NCBI GenBank assembly: GCA_947453445.1
Contig: CANGGP010000033.1
Span: 1-37,011 of the forward strand
Direction of reading: 5' to 3'
DNA length: 37,011 nt
Source of the DNA: Sphingobacteriaceae bacterium
GTDB taxonomy: Bacteria > Bacteroidota > Bacteroidia > B-17B0 > Aurantibacillaceae
In this document: positions 27,150 to 36,446 of the stretch, in pieces
How positions within the stretch are numbered: the stretch's first letter is position 1
How the letters are laid out: every line of letters starts with the position of its first letter
Position numbers and translations under genes: made by a program
Notes under the pieces: model-generated
Databases searched by the model: none
The model's input: only the letters and a program-made list of their open reading frames with translations
Told to the model about the DNA's origin: nothing

Positions 27150-30100
27150 TTATTGAACAATTATCTTTTGATGCATTTTTTGATCACCCTTTTCCCCAAC
27201 AATAAAATAAACACCCGGCAATAAACCACTTACCTTGGTTTCGAAACCGTTTGTTTCTTTAATACTGATGGCTTTTACTTCGCGGCCCAATTCATCAACA
27301 ATTTTTAAATTCATGGCAGCATCACTTTCGATGCTAAATTCACCATTGCTAGGATTTGGATAAACAATAAATACCTGTTGACTCAATGCATTTTCTTTAA
27401 TACCAATACAAGATTGGCTACGAACTTGCACCGTTGCCGTTCCGTCGCATCCATTGGCATCTGTTCCAACAACTGTATAGGTGCTTGAGTTAGCCGTTGG
27501 AGAAACCGGTACTGTTGAACCTGTTTGATTGGTGTTCCACAAATATGTTGCGCCACCACCTGCTGTTAAGTAGGCAGTTTCACCTTTACAAATTAGCGTT
27601 CTGTCAACAACAGCAGTAATAGTAGGATTTTGATAAATTCCGATTAATACTGTTTGGGTTGCCGCACAAACCACACCACTTAAAGTACCTGTACCGGTAC
27701 AAATGTAAATGGTAGGCACTGTTGGAGATACTGCAAATGAAGGGAAACCAGTTGAAGTATATCCGCCACCGGCCCATACATAAGCATTGTTACCTACTAA
27801 ACTACCTGAAGCATTGATGGTGATTGTACCGCCAACACATACTGCAGTAGGACCGGTAATTGCAAAAGTTGGAACAAAAACACCAACGGTTACCGTATTG
27901 GTGCGTTTACATTGCGTAGCAGTAAATGTTGCTGTAACACTGTAAACTGAAGTTGTTAAAGGACTAACTTGATTGGTGCGGGTTGAAGCACCGGTACTCC
28001 AGCTGTATGAAACACCGCTTAAAGATTGTGCGCTTAAAGTTGAATTCGCTGCCACACAAACCAGTGGTGGGTTAGAAGTAGCGGTAAATGTTGGTAATGG
28101 ATTTACCACCACAATTTGATTGGCGCCTGTTACGCAACCAAGGGTATTGCTACCGGCAACAGAATAACTGGTGGTTGTGGTTGGACAATCAACAACTGTA
28201 AGGCCTGATAAACTACTTGATGAGGCCGGTGTGGCTGTCCAAGTATATGAATTACCACCTGACACAGTTAATGTTGTACAGAATCCGTTACAGATTACAC
28301 TGGATGTTGGTACAATGCTGATGGTAGGATTTGCTTTTGTGGTGATTGACACTGTAGATGTGTTTGCACAAGTACCATTTGATGCAGTAAGGGTATATAC
28401 CACGCTTGCAGATGGAGAAACCACTACGCTTTGGCCTGTTACACCACCCGGTGCCCATGTAAAGGTTGCCGCCCCACCACCTTGTAATGATAAGGTGTTA
28501 TTGGCACAAACAATTGTGCTTGAAGCAATGATACTTAATCCCGGTAAGTTGTTAACCGTTAGCACAAATGTTTTAGTATCAACACAGTTGGCATTTGATT
28601 TAATTACTGTATAAGTTGTTGTAATGGTAGGGTTAACAGCAATTGTATTTGTATTGATATTACCCGGTAACCATGTATAATTCGTTGCTCCGGTTACCGA
28701 AATTGTAGCGGTTGCGCCAACACAAATGGCTGTTGGTGTTGAAGTTGGGAAGTTAGCAGGGGTTGTTACAACCGTAATACTTGAAATACCATTTACAGTA
28801 CAACCATTGGCAGCAGTAGCATAAACAGTGTAATCACCGGTTGTGGTAGGGAAAAATGCTAAACCATTGGTTACTGTGGTTGGTCCAATCCAAATATAAG
28901 TACTACCACCGGTGGCAGTTAATGTTGCAGTGTTACCTGAACAAATGGTTGGTGATGAGTTGGCAATGGTAATGCTTGGGCTAGGTAAAACGGTAACGTT
29001 TGAAACGGCAGAAGCAGTACAGCCGGCTGCAGAAGTTCCAATTACAGTATAATTGGTGCTTACTGAAGGTGTAACTGCAATGGCCGCCGAAGTGGCACCA
29101 TTACTCCATGAATACGTTGAAGCACCCGAAGCCGTTAAGTTTGTTGTATAAGTGGTACAAGTGGTAGGACTGGCAACAACAACAGTTGGGATGGGATTTA
29201 CAGTTAATGTATATGTTTTCACATTACTGCAATTTCCGGTTGTTCCGGTTACTGTGTAAATGGTGGTAACTGTTGGATTTACAGAAATTGAAGTTGTTGT
29301 TGCTGCTGTATTCCATGAATAAGTTGTAGCACCACTGGCTGAAACCACAGCGGTGGAACCGCCACATATTGCAGTAGGCGTGCTAATTACGGTTACTGTT
29401 GGTGTGGTTAATACGGTTAAACTTGTTGAGGCAGTAGCGGTACAAGAACCCAATGTTGATGCCGCAGTGGCTAAAACAGAATAAACGGTGTTTACACTTG
29501 GACTCACCGCAATTGAAGCAGCACTAACAGCAGTTGACCAAGAATAAGTATTGGCACCGGCAGCTGTTAAAGTTAAAGTGTTACCGCTACAAATTGTGTT
29601 GGTTGCAGGGCTTATGGCCACTGTTACGGCAGGATAAGCAAAAACTGTTTGTTGGGCCATGCCGTAACAACCATTTACAGAGTTTGTTCCAATGATAGAA
29701 TAAACTGTGGTAACGCTAGGGCTAACAGAAATAGATTGGGTGTTGGCCAAGGTACTCCATGAGTAAGTTTGAACACCACCGGATACTGATAAAGTTACAG
29801 CAACACCCGGACAAACTGAAGGGATAACCGCTGAGCTTAATGTAGCAGTTACAGGAACCGCTGAAGCACAATTGGAATTTAAAACACCCAAAGCATTTGT
29901 CCAGTTACTAGTGGTACCGGTTAAAGCATAGTTATTTAAAGTACAAGTATTTCCGTTAGATGTTAAATCGGTTAAAGTGGTTACGGTTGAATTGCTTCCT
30001 GCAGAGATACCTTGGTTAAAGTTATAATATGCAACTAAGCCCGGCTCATTTCCTGCCAATTGGCAACTTGCTCTGAAAGATACTTCAGAAGCACAAAGTG

Positions 30101-30608
30101 GACGGTTCCAAAAACGGAAATCGTCGATTGAACCATAAAAGTTTTCGGTACCAGCTTGGTTTGAACCAATGGCAAAACCACCCGCAGGGGTGTTAGGATT
30201 TGTTCCGGCATTATAAGTAAAAGTACTTACACCGTTAATGTATATAGAAAAGGTACTATTGCCCATTACCAATGAAACTAAATTCCAGCTACCGTTACTT
30301 AAGGTAATACCGGTTGGTACAGTGCCTAATCCACCATATATTAGTATAAGTGAGTTAGTACCTGCGGCCAAATACAATCCATAACCTGAAGTACTTGAGT
30401 TTCCATTATAGAATAAAAACTCATTCGCTGAGGTTGTTCCGGTTACATTCACTCTTGCTTCAACGGTTAAACTGCTGTTTTGCGTGCTCATGATTGATTT
30501 GGAACAATAATCATTTACACCGTCGAAGTTTAAGCAACTTGCCGTTTGTGAAAACGACTTAGTGCTTAGAAAGAAAATTGCCAATAAGGCAAGAGTAATT
30601 TTTTTCAT
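27150..30608 (-). CDS. T9SS-exported adhesin-like protein, LamG domain plus 11 Ig-like repeats
   Basis: From the ATG at 30608 the protein has 1152 residues and a signal peptide (KKITLALLAIFFLSTKSFSQ). A LamG/concanavalin-like domain (about 25-225: LNFDGVNDYC, TVEARVNV, GSIDDFRFWNRPL) is followed by eleven Ig-like repeats of about 75-85 residues, each beginning near a Cys with a strand such as LTAAGANTYSW. It ends in a T9SS type A sorting domain (VYPNPSNGEFSI, GVYFIVGEKG). It is probably a cell-surface or secreted adhesin. The frame is open up to 30668, but the promoter word at 30635-30642 rules out that start. Confidence 0.85.
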   Translation of the reverse strand: MKKITLALLAIFFLSTKSFSQTASCLNFDGVNDYCSKSIMSTQNSSLTVEARVNVTGTTSANEFLFYNGNSSTSGYGLYLAAGTNSLILIYGGLGTVPTGITLSNGSWNLVSLVMGNSTFSIYINGVSTFTYNAGTNPNTPAGGFAIGSNQAGTENFYGSIDDFRFWNRPLCASEVSFRASCQLAGNEPGLVAYYNFNQGISAGSNSTVTTLTDLTSNGNTCTLNNYALTGTTSNWTNALGVLNSNCASAVPVTATLSSAVIPSVCPGVAVTLSVSGGVQTYSWSTLANTQSISVSPSVTTVYSIIGTNSVNGCYGMAQQTVFAYPAVTVAISPATNTICSGNTLTLTAAGANTYSWSTAVSAASIAVSPSVNTVYSVLATAASTLGSCTATASTSLTVLTTPTVTVISTPTAICGGSTAVVSASGATTYSWNTAATTTSISVNPTVTTIYTVTGTTGNCSNVKTYTLTVNPIPTVVVASPTTCTTYTTNLTASGASTYSWSNGATSAAIAVTPSVSTNYTVIGTSAAGCTASAVSNVTVLPSPSITIANSSPTICSGNTATLTATGGSTYIWIGPTTVTNGLAFFPTTTGDYTVYATAANGCTVNGISSITVVTTPANFPTSTPTAICVGATATISVTGATNYTWLPGNINTNTIAVNPTITTTYTVIKSNANCVDTKTFVLTVNNLPGLSIIASSTIVCANNTLSLQGGGAATFTWAPGGVTGQSVVVSPSASVVYTLTASNGTCANTSTVSITTKANPTISIVPTSSVICNGFCTTLTVSGGNSYTWTATPASSSSLSGLTVVDCPTTTTSYSVAGSNTLGCVTGANQIVVVNPLPTFTATSNPPLVCVAANSTLSAQSLSGVSYSWSTGASTRTNQVSPLTTSVYSVTATFTATQCKRTNTVTVGVFVPTFAITGPTAVCVGGTITINASGSLVGNNAYVWAGGGYTSTGFPSFAVSPTVPTIYICTGTGTLSGVVCAATQTVLIGIYQNPTITAVVDRTLICKGETAYLTAGGGATYLWNTNQTGSTVPVSPTANSSTYTVVGTDANGCDGTATVQVRSQSCIGIKENALSQQVFIVYPNPSNGEFSIESDAAMNLKIVDELGREVKAISIKETNGFETKVSGLLPGVYFIVGEKGDQKMHQKIIVQ

Positions 30609-30634
30609 CATTTTTAATTGGTTTATCGAATAAA

Positions 30635-30642
30635 CAAACATA
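30635..30642 (-). promoter_or_regulatory. Bacteroidota promoter word TATGTTTG
   Basis: On the minus strand an exact TAnnTTTG match stands 26 nt before the ATG at 30608. It lies inside the longest possible reading frame, which shows that the true start is downstream of it. Confidence 0.7.
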
Positions 30643-30735
30643 GTGAAATTTTGTTTTACATCAGCCAATTTTTTAAATATTTCCTAATTTCTTCAATTTT
30701 TTGTTCTTTTATATTGCTTTCTGCAATATTTAATT

Positions 30736-31950
30736 ATGTCGAACAAAAAAAGTCCCATCGTTTTTATCTTTATTACCATCCTCATCGATTGTATCGGTTT
30801 GGGGGTAATCATCCCTACTCTTCCGTCTTTAATTAAAGAATTAAGCGGTGAAAACATTAGCGCTGCAGCCAGTTACGGTGGTTTAATGAATTTTTCATAC
30901 GCTTTTATGTCGTTTTTATTTTCGCCTATTTTGGGTGGATTAAGTGATAAATATGGCAGGCGGCCCATTTTACTTATTTCATTGTTTGGCCTTGGGATTG
31001 ATTATATTTTCTTGGCTTTGGCGCCCAGCATTTTTTGGTTGGTGATAGGGCGTTTAATTGCTGGTATTTGTGGGGCCAGTTTCACCACGGCTACGGCTTA
31101 TATTGCTGATATTAGCACAAGTGAAAATAGGTCGAAGAATTTTGGAATGATAGGCGCTGCCTTTGGTTTGGGTTTTATTATTGGTCCGCTTTTGGGCTCT
31201 TTATTTGGCGGCATGGGTACGCGGGTGCCTTTTGTGGCTGCATCAGTACTTACATTCATTAACTTTTTGTTTGGTTATTTTATATTGCCTGAATCTTTAA
31301 ACAGCACCCACCGCCGCGCCTTTAGTTGGAAAAGGGCTAACCCGCTTGGTTCACTCAAACATTTGTTCACCCACAAAGAAGTATTAAACATCATTCTCGT
31401 TCTGTTCTTTATTAACTTGGCCGGTCAGGCCATGCCTTCGATTTGGACCTTCTTTTGTGTTGAAAAATTTGGTTGGAAAGAAGGGATGATTGGTTTGTCG
31501 TTGGCTTTTGTGGGGGTATTGGTATCGGTGGTGCAAGGTGGATTGATTGGAAAGATTACAAAGTTATTGGGCGTTAAACAAAGTATTTTCATGGGGCTTA
31601 TTTTTTACACCCTCGGCTTTTTTTTATTTGCCTTTGCATCCCAAAGCTGGATGATGTTTGCAATTATGATTCCATATTGTTTGGGCGGTATAGCCATGCC
31701 GAACATTCAGAGCATTTTATCGGGACGTGTAGCGGCGAATGAACAAGGCGAATTACAAGGTGCCTTAACCTCTTTGGTAAGTGTAACCGCCATTATTGGG
31801 CCCTTAATTATGACACGAAGTTTTACCTTTTTTACAAAAAACCCTGAAGCATTGTATTTTCCGGGTATTCCATTCTTAATTGGCGGCGTTTTAACAGGAT
31901 TGAGCATCATCCTAAGTTTTTCGAGCCTCAAGAAGGTAAAAGTCGGTTAA
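30736..31950 (+). CDS. MFS transporter, TetA-like
   Basis: This 404-residue major facilitator has 12 predicted helices. The start VFIFITILIDCIGLGVIIPT and the loop 2-3 motif GGLSDKYGRRPILL (motif A) are typical of the tetracycline/H+ antiporter subgroup. Motif C-like glycines occur in GAAFGLGFIIGPLLG. It should be an inner-membrane proton-driven exporter. The substrate cannot be read from the sequence; many chromosomal TetA-like proteins do not give tetracycline resistance. It is divergent from the LamG/Ig gene. A weak hairpin (about 31953-31977) with trailing T residues follows its stop. Confidence 0.88.
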   Translation: MSNKKSPIVFIFITILIDCIGLGVIIPTLPSLIKELSGENISAAASYGGLMNFSYAFMSFLFSPILGGLSDKYGRRPILLISLFGLGIDYIFLALAPSIFWLVIGRLIAGICGASFTTATAYIADISTSENRSKNFGMIGAAFGLGFIIGPLLGSLFGGMGTRVPFVAASVLTFINFLFGYFILPESLNSTHRRAFSWKRANPLGSLKHLFTHKEVLNIILVLFFINLAGQAMPSIWTFFCVEKFGWKEGMIGLSLAFVGVLVSVVQGGLIGKITKLLGVKQSIFMGLIFYTLGFFLFAFASQSWMMFAIMIPYCLGGIAMPNIQSILSGRVAANEQGELQGALTSLVSVTAIIGPLIMTRSFTFFTKNPEALYFPGIPFLIGGVLTGLSIILSFSSLKKVKVG

Positions 31951-31993
31951 TTTCCCTGTTGGCAACTCGGGTTTTTATTGTGCTAAAAATCGG

Positions 31994-32001
31994 TATCTTT
32001 G
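31994..32001 (+). promoter_or_regulatory. Bacteroidota promoter word TATCTTTG
   Basis: An exact TAnnTTTG match lies upstream of the PLP-enzyme gene. It covers the TTG at 31999 that would give the longest frame, so translation must begin further on, at the ATG at 32014 or 32023. Confidence 0.75.
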
Positions 32002-32022
32002 CGCCTTAATTTAATGCATAAA

Positions 32023-33282
32023 ATGAAAGATATTTTCGAAAAGATAAAAACCAATTTAGGACCTATCGGCGAGCATGCAAAAGAATCGCACGGTTATTTT
32101 ACATTTCCAAAACTGAGTGGTGATATTAATCCGCACATGGATTTTCGCGGCAAGAAGTTATTAAATTGGAGTTTGAACAATTATTTGGGTTTGGCCAACC
32201 ATCCTGAAGTTCGTAAAGCCGACATTGACGGCGCCACTCAATTTGGCTTGGCGGCACCAATGGGCGCACGCATGATGAGTGGAAACTCTGATTATCATGA
32301 GGCTTTAGAGGCAGGCTTATCAAAATTGGTAAAAAAAGAAGATACCATTCTTTGTAATTTTGGTTACCAGGCCATGGTGAGTGCCATTGATGCCATTGTT
32401 GACCGACATGATGTAATTGTTTACGATGCCGAAAGCCATGCTTGTATTTTGGATGGTGTGCGTTTGCACATGGGTAAGCGTTATGTATACAAACACAATG
32501 ATATTGAAGATTGTGAAAAGCAGTTGGAGCGCGCCACAAAATTGGCTGAACAAACAGGTGGCGGCATTTTGGTAATCACCGAAGGTGTTTTTGGGATGCG
32601 TGGTGACCAAGGTAAATTAAAAGAGATCATTGCATTAAAAAAGAAATTTAATTTTAGATTATTTGTTGATGATGCACATGGCATTGGTACAATGGGCGCC
32701 AATGGTGGCGGCACAGGCGAAGAACAACATTGCCAGGATGGGATTGATATTTACTTTGGCACATTTGCCAAATCGTTTGCATTGATTGGTGGTTTTATCA
32801 GCTCAAGCAAAGAGATCATTACTTTTTTACGTTACAACATGCGTTCGCAAATTTTCGCGAAGAGTTTGCCAATGCCTTTGGTCATTGGTTTATTAAAGCG
32901 TTTAGAATTATTGAACAATCATCCTGAATACCGCACACAATTGTGGTCGGTAGCCAAAGCATTACAAAAAGGATTGGTGGATGCAGGTTTTGATATTGGT
33001 GTTACCAACACCATGGTAACGCCGGTTTACATGCGAGGTTCAATACCAGAGGCCACCAACATGGTGATTGATTTGCGCGAAAATTTTGGTATTTTCTGTT
33101 CAATGGTGGTTTATCCGGTGATTCCAAAAGGCATGATTATTTTGCGTTTAATACCAACAGCCATGCATACCATGGAAGATGTAAACTATACCGTTGAATG
33201 CTTTAGTAAAATAAAGGATAAATTGTATGGCGGCGAGTATGCTGCAGAACGCATTAAAGAAGGATTTGCGCAGAAACTATAA
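32023..33282 (+). CDS. PLP-dependent alpha-oxoamine synthase-family enzyme
   Basis: From the ATG at 32023 it has 419 residues. It belongs to the fold type I aminotransferases that join an amino acid to an acyl thioester (KBL, BioF and serine palmitoyltransferase group). Motifs are LNNYLGLANHPEV, ARMMSGNSDYHEALE, CNFGYQAMVSAIDA, VYDAESHACILDG, ITEGVFGMRGDQGKL, VDDAHGIGTMG (PLP Asp) and FGTFAKSFALIGGF (PLP Lys). In Bacteroidota such enzymes can make the sphingoid base of sphingolipids or the capnoid base of sulfonolipids (serine or cysteate palmitoyltransferase type), and BioF or KBL remain possible; the sequence alone does not decide. It has its own promoter and terminator. Confidence 0.88.
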   Translation: MKDIFEKIKTNLGPIGEHAKESHGYFTFPKLSGDINPHMDFRGKKLLNWSLNNYLGLANHPEVRKADIDGATQFGLAAPMGARMMSGNSDYHEALEAGLSKLVKKEDTILCNFGYQAMVSAIDAIVDRHDVIVYDAESHACILDGVRLHMGKRYVYKHNDIEDCEKQLERATKLAEQTGGGILVITEGVFGMRGDQGKLKEIIALKKKFNFRLFVDDAHGIGTMGANGGGTGEEQHCQDGIDIYFGTFAKSFALIGGFISSSKEIITFLRYNMRSQIFAKSLPMPLVIGLLKRLELLNNHPEYRTQLWSVAKALQKGLVDAGFDIGVTNTMVTPVYMRGSIPEATNMVIDLRENFGIFCSMVVYPVIPKGMIILRLIPTAMHTMEDVNYTVECFSKIKDKLYGGEYAAERIKEGFAQKL

Positions 33283-33300
33283 AAAAACACGCTTTAAATT

Positions 33301-33329
33301 AATCCCGGTTGAGAAAATCGGGATTTTTT
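33301..33329 (+). terminator. Intrinsic terminator after the PLP-enzyme gene
   Basis: AATCCCG (33301-33307) pairs perfectly with CGGGATT (33319-33325) around an 11-nt loop, followed by T residues. Confidence 0.82.
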
Positions 33330-33364
33330 GTTTAAGCCTATGGGTGCCATTTTAATATTTATTT

Positions 33365-33372
33365 TACATTTG
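33365..33372 (+). promoter_or_regulatory. Bacteroidota promoter word TACATTTG
   Basis: An exact TAnnTTTG match is 33 nt before the ATG of the T9SS gene at 33406. Confidence 0.65.
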
Positions 33373-33405
33373 TAATACATTTCGTTTAATCCAAATTTCT
33401 AACAC

Positions 33406-35787
33406 ATGAAAAAAAATCTACTCATTATTTTATCCATCGTTATTGGTAGCTTAGGCCTAAAGGCCCAATCGATACTTTACTCAAACACTTTTAGCACCAG
33501 TTTGGGTACTGCCACTGCTGTTAACGGTTCAAGCGGCAATTGGGTGTTTGCCAATGCATGTGCGCAAAGCAGTGCAACGGGTCACAGTGCCCCCGGTTCA
33601 GCTATGTTTCAAGGTTCGGGCTGTATTTATGGTAATGGTGGCAACATAGTTAGTGGTGATATGACTACACCAACGGTTTTGTTACCCCCTTTGGGTGGTA
33701 CATTAACATTTAATTATTTTATTTTAAATGAGTGTGGTTCGGGTACTTGTTATTACGATCGTCTGGCGGTTGCGGTGACAAACATGAGCACGAATGTAAC
33801 CACTACCATTACAGATTCATACACAGGCAATATAGCCAACACTTCGGGTTGGACACCTGCCAGCTTCAATTTGTCGAGCTACGGTGGACAACCAATTCGT
33901 GTTGTATTTACTTTTAATTCAATTGATGGTGCACTTAATAATTATGACGGCATTTATGTGGATGACATCAATATTCTTGGCGCTTGTTCAATCAACATGT
34001 TGGCTGTTTCAGGCGGTAATACTGTAAACCCAATGCTTTGTTCGGGCAACAGCTTAACACTTACCACCAATGCTGTGAGTGGTTATAGCTGGAGCAATGG
34101 TGCTACAACAGCAAGTATTGTTGTGTCGCCAACGGCTACTTCACTTTACTCGCTCTCTGCTACCAGTCCATCGAATTGTGTGGCTTCTTCGGTAATTACA
34201 GTAACAGTGAGTGGCGGTTTACCCGTATTAAGTGTTACAACCAATTCAAACAACATTTGCTTGGGTAAAACTGTGATTTTAACCGCGAGTGGCGCCAATA
34301 CTTACACTTGGACCAATGGCGTTATAAACGGCGTAGGATTTACACCAAGTGTTACATCCAATTATGTGGTAAGTGGTGCAAATGGTTGCGGTACTTCTAC
34401 AGCATTAACTTCAGTGACTGTAGCACCTTTGTCAGTTTCAATTTTAGCCAGTCCAACTGTGGTATGTTCAGGTAGCCAAGCCTTGTTAACTGTTGCAGCT
34501 GCGGCCAACAGCTTTACTTGGCAACCAATTAACAGTACTGTATCTAGTAATACTATTTTTGTTAGTCCTCAAGTTAATACAACCTATACTGTTGCAGCAG
34601 GCGACGGCACATGTATTGGTACAGCTACAGTGGCCTTGGTTGCCAAAGCAGTTCCAACCATTAATATCGCGGCCAGCTCTACTTTGGTTTGTCAAGGTGA
34701 CCCTGTAACGCTTACTGCCAGTGGTGCTTTAAGTTATACTTGGGGTCCGGTGACGTCCAATTCTAACAGCGTGGTGGTGAATCCAACTGCACCTACTTTG
34801 TATTCGGTAACGGGTTCAAATTCACTTTCATGTAATGCCGGCGCATTTATTGCCATCATCACCAATCCTAGTCCAACCATTAATTTAAACACTGCCAACA
34901 ATTTAATTTGTAATGGCGATGCAGCTACAATTACTGCAACAGGTGCTAATTCATATACTTGGAGTACAGGTGCAAACTCAAACAGCGTGGTGATTTCGCC
35001 AACTGTTTCAAGTATCATTTCTGTTTCCGGTACTAGTAATAACTGTGTGAGCAACCAAACGATTAACATTGATGTATTTACACCAAACATCAGTATTGCA
35101 GGTTCAACCAGCATTTGTGCCGGTAAGAGCACTACCTTGGTGGCCAGCGGTGCCAACACCTATAATTGGAACAATGGTATACCAACTGCTGTGAACATTG
35201 TAAGTCCTAACAGCACAACTGTTTATGTTTTAAGTACACTCACCAGCACCAGTGGCATTAACTGTTCAAGCACAAAAAGTGTTCAAGTGACAGTGAATCC
35301 GAATCCAACGGTAACAGCAATCAGCACACGTTCAGCGATGTGTAAAGGCGAAAATAATGTGATTACCGCAACTGGTGCAACATCATATTCATGGAACACT
35401 TCTGCTACCACAGCCTCTTTTGTGCTAACACCTAGCTTGGTAACCACCATGAATTATACTGTAATTGGAACAGGTGCTAACGGTTGTCAGAATACAGCAA
35501 CAGTTGCCGTAAAGGTAAATGCTTGTACCGGTTTGCAAGAATTAAACAGCAACTTAAACAGTTTAAATATTTATCCAAATCCGAACAATGGTGAGTTTAC
35601 TTTGAGTTCTACAAATACTGTAAAATTGGCTGTAATCAATCAATTGGGTCAGGTGATTAAAAACATCGAACTCAACGAAAACAATGCTTACCAAAGTAAG
35701 TTAAGCGGATTAAGCAGCGGCATTTATTTTGTGAAAGATTTGAGTAATGAACAAAACAATGCCATTAAGATTATTGTAAATAACTAA
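33406..35787 (+). CDS. T9SS-exported adhesin-like protein, jelly-roll domain plus 7 Ig-like repeats
   Basis: This 793-residue protein has a signal peptide (LLIILSIVIGSLGLKAQ) and a MAM/jelly-roll-like N-terminal domain (about 22-195: SGNWVFANAC, LGGTLTFNYFILNECG, GIYVDDINILGAC). Seven Ig-like repeats follow, and a T9SS type A sorting domain (IYPNPNNGEFTL, GIYFVKD) ends the protein. The repeats align one to one with those of the protein at 18047-20770: shared blocks include GVGFTPSVTSNYVV against GVGFTPTVTSSYSV, ASPTVVCSG against ASPTVVCAG, and STRSAMCKGE against ASRSAMCKGE. The two are therefore paralogues with different N-terminal heads. It is predicted to be surface-exposed or secreted. Confidence 0.87.
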   Translation: MKKNLLIILSIVIGSLGLKAQSILYSNTFSTSLGTATAVNGSSGNWVFANACAQSSATGHSAPGSAMFQGSGCIYGNGGNIVSGDMTTPTVLLPPLGGTLTFNYFILNECGSGTCYYDRLAVAVTNMSTNVTTTITDSYTGNIANTSGWTPASFNLSSYGGQPIRVVFTFNSIDGALNNYDGIYVDDINILGACSINMLAVSGGNTVNPMLCSGNSLTLTTNAVSGYSWSNGATTASIVVSPTATSLYSLSATSPSNCVASSVITVTVSGGLPVLSVTTNSNNICLGKTVILTASGANTYTWTNGVINGVGFTPSVTSNYVVSGANGCGTSTALTSVTVAPLSVSILASPTVVCSGSQALLTVAAAANSFTWQPINSTVSSNTIFVSPQVNTTYTVAAGDGTCIGTATVALVAKAVPTINIAASSTLVCQGDPVTLTASGALSYTWGPVTSNSNSVVVNPTAPTLYSVTGSNSLSCNAGAFIAIITNPSPTINLNTANNLICNGDAATITATGANSYTWSTGANSNSVVISPTVSSIISVSGTSNNCVSNQTINIDVFTPNISIAGSTSICAGKSTTLVASGANTYNWNNGIPTAVNIVSPNSTTVYVLSTLTSTSGINCSSTKSVQVTVNPNPTVTAISTRSAMCKGENNVITATGATSYSWNTSATTASFVLTPSLVTTMNYTVIGTGANGCQNTATVAVKVNACTGLQELNSNLNSLNIYPNPNNGEFTLSSTNTVKLAVINQLGQVIKNIELNENNAYQSKLSGLSSGIYFVKDLSNEQNNAIKIIVNN

Positions 35788-35812
35788 GTTTAGAATCTAA
35801 TCTTTTTAAAAC

Positions 35813-35841
35813 GCATCCATGCAAATGGGTGCTTTTTTTTT
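35813..35841 (+). terminator. Intrinsic terminator after the jelly-roll T9SS gene
   Basis: GCATCCA (35813-35819) pairs with TGGGTGC (35826-35832) with one wobble pair and a TGCAAA loop, followed by a long T-run that reaches the end of the convergent gre-like gene. Confidence 0.82.
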
Positions 35842-36304
35842 AGCTGATTTTTTCGATCAGGTAATTGTTGTTATTGAGTTGAATTGATTGTCCGGCTTGG
35901 GCCCCCATCATTTTTTGACCCAGCGGTGAAGCAGGAGAAATCACGAATATAACCGTGTTATCGATTAACACTTTACCCAAACCAAGTGCCATAAAAAAAA
36001 GTGCATTTGGTGTTTGTATGATGGCGCCTGTTTGCACTTGTGTGCTTGTAGAGGAGGGATCAATTTTAGTCAGTACACTGATTTGTTTTTCAATTTCGAG
36101 TAATTGATCGCCTAGGCTGGCTTGTTCGCTTTGCATTTTGGCGCGGGCAGTTTCGTGTTTATCGCCTGACGAGCTTTTGGTTTCGTTGAGCATTGAATCC
36201 TGTATTTGACGGATGGCTGCTTGGAGACCCTTTTGTTTTTGATTTAAGAGAGACAAACAAGCTTGCAGGATTTGTGTTTTGTTCAAGGTTGAAAATTTTG
36301 TCAA
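35840..36304 (-). CDS. GreA/GreB-like transcription elongation factor family protein
   Basis: This protein of about 150 residues has a predicted N-terminal coiled coil (about 8-85, with GDKHETARAKMQSEQASL) and a small C-terminal FKBP-like domain. The latter contains ISPASPLGQKMMGAQAG and ends in YLIEKI, which is the GreA/GreB C-terminal signature. GreA and GreB rescue backtracked RNA polymerase through acidic residues at the coiled-coil tip; here the tip is not obviously DE-rich, so activity is uncertain. No ATG is available at the start: the frame begins with TTG at 36304 or 36286, the second matching the family start (NKTQILQACL). It may bind RNA polymerase in another way. Confidence 0.75.
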   Translation of the reverse strand: MTKFSTLNKTQILQACLSLLNQKQKGLQAAIRQIQDSMLNETKSSSGDKHETARAKMQSEQASLGDQLLEIEKQISVLTKIDPSSTSTQVQTGAIIQTPNALFFMALGLGKVLIDNTVIFVISPASPLGQKMMGAQAGQSIQLNNNNYLIEKIS

Positions 36305-36378
36305 TGATAAAGTTTATTTTGGAGAAAAATAAAAGTTGGAAAGCGGAATTCTGTTCAATTTTTCCTTTTAAATGTTAC

Positions 36379-36393
36379 CACCCTTGAAGGGTG
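36379..36393. repeat. Short palindrome before the tandem repeat
   Basis: CACCCTT-G-AAGGGTG is a perfect palindrome. A second hairpin TTCCGAT-AAGC-ATCGGAA follows at 36419-36436. Both are part of a variant left arm leading into the first repeat unit. Confidence 0.6.
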
Positions 36394-36446
36394 ATTGGAT
36401 AGATCCTTCGCGTGAGGGTTCCGATAAGCATCGGAAGTAGCGAAAA

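Noticed and set aside
28171-28614. 147-residue plus-strand ORF inside the LamG/Ig gene
   Set aside because: Antisense shadow of Thr/Ser/Val-rich repeats, which rarely give stops on the other strand.
34734-35159. 141-residue minus-strand ORF inside the jelly-roll/Ig gene
   Set aside because: Same cause: antisense shadow of a repeat-coding sequence.
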